Positions 59,474-64,000 of a DNA stretch of 64,000 nt are shown piece after piece. The notes under the pieces are model-generated. The model did no database searches. It saw only the letters and a program-made list of their open reading frames with translations, and was not told where the DNA came from. Each line of letters begins with the position of its first letter. Positions within the stretch are counted from its first letter, which is position 1. Source of the DNA: Novosphingobium sp. MW5. Its GTDB lineage: Bacteria > Pseudomonadota > Alphaproteobacteria > Sphingomonadales > Sphingomonadaceae. The translations under genes were made by a program, and so were the position numbers. The stretch is taken from the NCBI GenBank assembly GCA_025938935.1, contig JAPCWB010000002.1:1-64000 (forward strand), read 5' to 3'.

Positions 59474-60682
59474 CATGGGCAGGCGCGTTGCTATTACCGG
59501 AGCCGGAACCGTCAACGCGCTGGGGCCCGATGTGACGACAACCTGGGCCGCTCTGGCAGCGGGCCGGGTGGCTATTGGCCCGATGGACTTCGAGGAAATC
59601 GAGCGCCTGACGGTGCGCATCGGTGCGCAGATCAGGGATTGGGACGGGGCTGCGCATTTCGCCCGGCAAGAGATGGCGCTTTATGACCGCGCCGTGCAAT
59701 TCGCCTGCGAGGCCGGGCGGCAGGCCGTGGCGCAAGCCGGCCTGACCCTGAGCGACGAGGAAATCTTGCGCGCCGGTGTGGTGATGGGCACCGGCGTCGG
59801 CGGGCAGACCACGATGGATGACAGCTACCGCGCGGTGCATGCGCAGGGCAAGAACCGGGTGCATCCCTTCACCATCCCGCGCTGATGCACAGCGCGGCGG
59901 CCTCGCATCTGGCGATGCGGCACGGGCTGAAGGGACCGGCGTTTACTGTGTCGACCGCCTGCGCCTCGTCCAATCACGCGATGGGGCTGGCGTTTCAGAT
60001 GGTGCGCTCTGGCGCGGCGCCGGTGATGCTGACCGGCGGCTCGGATGCGGCGCTGTGTTTCGGCGGGCTCAACGGCCTGGGAAGGGCTGCGCGTCATGTC
60101 CCCCGACGGCTGCCGCCCGTTCTGCGCCAGCCGCAACGGCATGGTGCTGGGCGAGGGGGCGGCGGTCTTTGTGTTCGAGGACTGGGAGCGCGCGGTGAAC
60201 CGTGGAGCGACCATTCTGGGCGAGATGGTCGGCTTTGCGATGACCTCGGATGCGGCGGACATCGTGCTGCCGGACCCGGATGGTGCCGTGCGCGCGATGC
60301 GCGGCGCGCTGGGCGACGCGGGGCTGAACCCTGGAGGATGTGGGCTACATCAACGCCCATGGCACGGCGACCGCCGTCAATGACCGCTCGGAAGCGCTGG
60401 CGATCCGCACGGTGTTTGATGCGCCGCCCCCGGTGAGTGCTACCAAGTCGATGCACGGCCACCTGCTGGGCGCTGCGGGCGCGGTCGAGATGCTGGCGGT
60501 CTTGATGGCGTTGGGCGACGGGGTCCTTGCCCCGACCAGCGGGCTGGCAGCGCGAAGATCCCGACGTGCTGGGACTGGACGTGGTCCCCAACGAAGCGCG
60601 CCGCACCAAGGTGGGCGCGGCGCTGAGCAATGCGTTTGCGTTCGGCGGGATGAACGCCTGTCTGGCGGTGCGCAGGGCCTGA
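59474..60682 (+). CDS. Beta-ketoacyl-ACP synthase family protein (four frameshifts)
   Basis: A condensing enzyme of about 400 residues. The fragments in three frames give MGRRVAITGAGTVNALGPDV at the start, VSTACASSNHAMGLAF with the active-site cysteine, EGAAVFVFEDW, INAHGTATAVNDRSEALAI with the first histidine, and MHGHLLGAAGAVEMLAVLM with the second. The end is LSNAFAFGGMNACL. The Cys-His-His triad is complete, so the enzyme is active if the sequence is repaired. Breaks near 59882, 60085, 60330 and 60550. Together with the ACP and lpxD it suggests a dedicated acyl chain for lipid A or another lipid. Confidence 0.9.
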
Positions 60683-60700
60683 CGGCCCGGCGCAGGCCGT

Positions 60701-61322
60701 TCAGGGGTTGGCGCGCGCGGCGGCCGCTGCGGCGGCAAGACGCGTTTGCAGATCGTCATAGGCAGCGGTGAACCCGGCCAGCGAGACGTTGATCTCGACC
60801 GGCTGGTCGATGGCCACGAAAGGCGCGATGGTGACCGTGGCGCTGCTGCCCGCCTTCATGCGGGTGATCTCGTCCGGGGACAGGCCCATGCGCACGACGC
60901 AACCGACCACGGTGCAGACGCGGAAGCCCTCAACCCGCATGTTTTCTTCCTGACCGATGCGAAAGCCCAGGCCCGTGGGCAGGAAGGTTTCCAGCGGCGT
61001 GGTCACGGTCGCGCCAGCGGCGAATTCGGCACCCAGCGGCAGGGCGGCGATGCTCAGCTCGGCAATCGGCGCGTCCGAGGGATCGAGCAGCAGCTGGTAC
61101 ATCTCGCAGGTCTGCGGCTGACCGGCGACCTCGGGCGAACAGATGATCTGCCAGTCGCGGAAGGTGGCCGCCAGAACCGGGCCCGCCGCGTCGGGTGCGG
61201 GCGCGGGTCGGGGTGGCCGCATCGGCGGCCGGGGCCGGGGCGGTCTCTTGGGCGAAAGCCATCGGCGCTGCCAGCAGCGTGGCGCTGACAAGGCCCGAAA
61301 CCAGGGCAGAACGGAACATCAT
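60701..61322 (-). CDS. Invasion-associated locus B (IalB) family protein (frameshifted)
   Basis: A periplasmic protein of about 205 residues. The signal sequence is MMFRSALVSGLVSATLLAAP followed by MAFAQ. The mature protein has an Ala-Pro-rich linker and the IalB domain: FRDWQIICSPEV, CEMYQLLLD and RVCTVVGCVVRMGLS with disulfide-type cysteines (CEMY, CTVVGC). Family members help survival or invasion in some alphaproteobacteria and are widespread in free-living ones, so a pathogenic role is not implied. The frame breaks near 61195. Convergent with the ketoacyl synthase gene. Confidence 0.88.
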
Positions 61323-61667
61323 GGAAGCTTCCTTCAGTGCGGGGCGCTGGCATCGCCCTAGCATGATCCGCGTCGCAAGTCAGGGGAAAAACCGGGCCGT
61401 TCACGGTCAGGTCAGGGCGGTGCGCCGGGCCGGGGGGCGCGGCATCGGCCAAAAAGCGAAAGGGGCCCGCAAGCTGGACCCCTTCCGACTTTTTTTAGCT
61501 CCCTGTCGGACTGGCCGACTTATTGAAAGAAACGCTAGGCAGAAAAAAACAATGCGTCAACAGGAAATCAACGATCCGTGAGGAGGGTTGAAAGACGTCA
61601 ATCATTGCCCCGGCGCCCGGCGATTTTGCGGGCAGTGTGACGTTTTCTGCAGCGCGCGTGAATCGGA
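61323..61667. other. 345-base gap with a hairpin, no gene
   Basis: Lies between the IalB gene start and the end of the MFS gene, both on the minus strand. AAGGGG (61460-61465) pairs with CCCCTT (61479-61484). On the minus strand it is followed by TCGCTTTTT, so it can end the MFS transcript; on the plus strand seven T's lie a few bases away. The rest contains no convincing frame and should hold the IalB promoter. Confidence 0.55.
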
Positions 61668-62887
61668 TCACGCAGCACGCGGGCGCAGTGCCAGCCAGAT
61701 CAGCGCGCCGCCTGCCAGAACCAGGAAGGGCAGCATGGCCAGATTGACCAGCTGCCAGCCGGTTTCGACGTCGGAGCCCGAGCAATTCATCAATTGTCCC
61801 GAGCTGAGCGACGCCACGGTGACGCCGCCGAACACGATCGCATCGTTGACGCCCTGAATACGGCCCCGCTCGGCACTGTTGTGCGCCTGGGCCAGCATTG
61901 TGGTGCCGCCGATGAAGGCAAAGTTCCAGCCGATGCCGAGCAGGATCAGCGAGATGAAGAACTGTTGTAGCTCGACCCCCGACAGCGCCACAGCGCCGCT
62001 GCCGGCCAGAATCAGCAGCCCGGCGGCGATGATCTTCTGAACGCCAAACCGCGCAATCAGGTGGCCGGTGAAGAACGACGGCGCATACATCGCCAGCACA
62101 TGGGCCGAGACGATATCGGCCGCATGGCTGGTCTGATAGCCGCAGCCGACCACCGCAAGCGGGGTCGAGGTCATCACCAGATTCATCAAGGCATAGGCCA
62201 CCGTCGCGCAGATGATCGCCACCACGATGATCGGATCGCGCAAAAGCTCGGACCGCGACCGCCCTTCCATCGGTGCGCCCTGCACGGCGACCGGGGGCTT
62301 GGGGATGTCGAGAAAAACAAACAGCCACATGCCGACGAGGTTCAGCACGATCACGCCGAAATACGTGCCCAGGAAGGGGATCAGCATCGACTCCGCGGTA
62401 ACTTTGACCAGCTGCGGCCCGATGATCGCGCTGAGCAGGCCGCCGGCCATCACGTAGCTGATCGCTTTGGGCTTGTAGGCGTCCGAGGCGGTGTCGGTCG
62501 CCGCAAAGCGGAAGAACCCCTGCGCGGACATGTAGACGCCCGTGAACAGGGCGCCGACCACGAACAGCGTGAACGAGCCGTACAGCAACCCCAGCGCGGC
62601 GATCACCGCCCCGAACGCCCCAGAGGCCGAGCCCAGAATGAACCCCGCCCGCCGTCCGGGCGGCGTTGCATGAAGGACGACAGCGGCGTGGCCGACAGCA
62701 TCGACCCCAGCACCGCCATGGTGATCGGCAGCGTGGCCCAGCAGGGGTTGGGGGCCAGCGTCTGCCCGGCCAGTCCGGCGGTGGTGAAGATCATCGGCAT
62801 CTGCGCGCCCAGAATCGCCTGCGCGGCAACCAGAACCCACACATTGCGCTTGGCGCGGCGGTCATCGGAGAGGGGGAGTGTGCTCAT
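61668..62887 (-). CDS. MFS transporter (frameshifted)
   Basis: A major facilitator of about 405 residues with twelve hydrophobic helices; the N-terminal MSTLPLSDDRRAKRNVWVLV and the first three helices are in one frame (to about 62670), the rest in another. The loop 2-3 motif appears in degenerate form near SSFMQRRPGRRAGFILGS (normally GxLaDrxGRR). The C-terminal half includes GIGWNFAFIGGTTMLAQAHN. Substrate unknown. ATG 62887; the frame breaks near 62665. A full intergenic element lies upstream, between it and fabD. Confidence 0.9.
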
Positions 62888-62979
62888 ACGACCGGCGTAG
62901 CGCGGGGTTTTGGCAAAAGGAAGTGAAAATCTTCACACGATAAGCAACTGCGGCGCAGGGTCGCGTGGCCTGGGAGCAG

Positions 62980-63190
62980 CGGCGCTCGGCCCCATCGAGG
63001 GGCCTCGCGCCGCGCCTGGGCTGCTGCCCAGACCCGCCCGGGAGGATTTTCCATCCTCCCGAACCCTCCTGGAGGATACTTCCAGACAGAAAATGGGCTC
63101 GTTAATGTTCTGTTAAGGCTACATTTTCTGTCTTCAAATATCCTCGGGGGTGAATTCGCTGAAAGCGAAGAGGGGGGCTGAAGGCCCCCC
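62980..63190. repeat. Full intergenic element 4 with TTAA-N7-TTAA centre (arm type B)
   Basis: It lies in the gap between fabD (3' end) and the MFS gene. In order: an ATCGA-loop hairpin (loop 62994-62998, two six-pair blocks around a two-base bulge) and GGGAGGATTTTCCATCCTCC. Then come a left arm CTCCTGGAGGATACTTCCAG with ACAGAAAAT (63067-63094), the centre TTAATGTTCTGTTAAG (63102-63117), and the right arm ATTTTCTGTCTTCAAATATC with CTCGGGGG (63123-63150). GAATTCGCTGAAAGCGAAG and the GGGGGCTGAAGGCCCCCC hairpin finish it. The arms match copy 2, the flanks copies 1 and 3. Confidence 0.78.
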
Positions 63191-63205
63191 TTGCCTGTTC
63201 AACCG

Positions 63206-64000
63206 TCAGGCCTTGAGGGCGGCGATGTCCTCGGGCGTTCCGATGGCTTTGGTCACGCTGGCGCGCTCGATCCGTTTGATCATGCCAGACAGGGCCTTGC
63301 CCGCGCCGATCTCCCAGGCCCGGTCACCCCTTGCGCGACCATCCAGGCGACGGATCTCGCGCCAGCGCACCGAACCGGTCACCTGTTCGACCAGCAGCGC
63401 CTCCTGCAACTGGTCGGGGTCGCTGACCGCCTCGGCGCGGACATTGAGCCAACGACCGGCACGCGCGGCGCATTCAGCGCTCACGCTGGCCAGCGCTGCT
63501 GGCCATCGCCTCGGCGGCGGGTTGCATCAGCGCGCAGTGGAACGGGGCCGAGACGGGCAGGAGCAGCGCGCGCTTGGCACCGCGCGCCTTGGCCAGCTCG
63601 ACGGCGCGTTCGACGGCGGCCTTGTGCCCCGACACCACGACCTTTTGCGCCGGGTCATTGTCATTGGCGGCCCGGTAGACGTCGCCCTAGGGCCGTTCTC
63701 TCTGGCGGCGACCTCGGTTGCGGTGGCAAAATCGAGGCCCAGCAGCGCCGCCATCGCCCCCACCCCCACCGGCACCGCCGATTGCATCGCCGTGCCAGCG
63801 GATGCGCAGCAGGCGCGCTGTGCCGCTGATGCTGGAGCTGGACCCGCCGCCGCCAGGGTATTCGCCCAGGCTGTGCCCGGCGACAAAGGCGGCGTCGGTG
63901 ATCGCGAAACCTTCAGCGTCGAGCGCGCGCAAGGCGGCCAGCGAAGTCGCCATCAGCGCCGGCTGCGCGTTGGCGGTCAGGGTCAGTGCTTCGATCTCGC
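63206..64000 (-). CDS. fabD: Malonyl-CoA:ACP transacylase (5' end outside window, several frameshifts)
   Basis: FabD loads malonate onto ACP for fatty acid synthesis. The visible part covers about 265 codons up to the stop at 63206. Pieces in three frames show FVAGHSLGEY (catalytic serine, near 63870), GAMAALLGL, DPAQKVVVSGH (near 63640), then MQPAAEAMAS and the C-terminal RAWEIGAGKALSGMIKRIER with the final GTPEDIAALKA. Breaks lie near 63855, 63800, 63690, 63480 and 63330, the densest cluster in the window. The start codon lies beyond 64000. Confidence 0.92.

Overview
This is a GC-rich stretch of a bacterial chromosome, almost certainly from an alphaproteobacterium of the family Rhodobacteraceae. 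The evidence is the gene order rpoZ-rel-DUF2062-pdxJ...acpS, the block trpC-moaC-moeA-lexA with an alphaproteobacterial SOS box (GTTC-N7-GTTC) in front of lexA, the Hint/RTX protein, and a SigF/NrsF-controlled DUF2282-DUF692-DUF2063-DoxX operon. I see no rRNA, tRNA, phage, transposase or CRISPR array. Some 26 genes, many of them essential, carry single-base frameshifts, often in C or G runs. This looks like uncorrected assembly error rather than gene decay. I annotate such genes at full length and give the approximate break point.

Layout. 0-9.5 kb: a methyltransferase, a LysE exporter, ispH, a YqaA membrane protein, a NYN protein, folK, then rpoZ, the (p)ppGpp enzyme, DUF2062, pdxJ, a second LysE exporter, a secreted protein and acpS. 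9.7-15 kb (mostly minus strand): lexA, moeA, moaC, trpC, an unknown protein and mobA, then DUF2478 on the plus strand, so molybdenum cofactor genes dominate. 15-25.9 kb: copA-cueR behind a CueR-type promoter, an ArsC-like protein, an ATPase, a cold-shock protein, a DEAD-box helicase, a UbiH-like hydroxylase, a pyrimidine nucleotidase, a GntR regulator, and a glycosyltransferase fused to an MshEN-like (c-di-GMP receptor type) domain. 26-34.7 kb: carA, a GNAT protein, an inositol monophosphatase, an Lrp regulator divergent from putA, a rhomboid protease and a pirin.

34.8-38.6 kb is the most distinctive locus: nrsF-sigF on the minus strand, divergent from bufA-bufB-bufC-bufD on the plus strand. 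BufA is the precursor of a cysteine-modified copper-binding peptide (bufferin), and BufB/BufC form the modifying enzyme. Both strands of the divergent promoter region carry a GTAAC-N-CGT promoter-like motif. The window therefore holds two copper defences, export (CopA/CueR) and chelation (Buf). 38.8-51 kb: an amidase, an M20 hydrolase, guanine deaminase, a LysR regulator, the RTX-Hint protein, tpiA, ilvD and two Fe-S assembly proteins. 51-64 kb: an enoyl-CoA hydratase, tgt, a CNNM/CorC protein, a divergent peptidoglycan pair (MepK-like / L,D-transpeptidase), lpxD with its own ACP and ketoacyl synthase, an IalB protein, an MFS transporter and the 3' part of fabD.

The intergenic gaps hold a modular repeat family that I do not recognise. 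Four full copies (about 9.6, 28.8, 46.8 and 63.1 kb) are large imperfect inverted repeats whose centre always contains TTAA-N7-TTAA, the spacing of a CtrA box. The arms come in two sequence types, and both arms of a copy change together. Half copies lie at 2.06, 18.0, 38.6, 40.3 and 50.2 kb. Seven hairpins with a constant ATCGA loop and changing stems accompany them.
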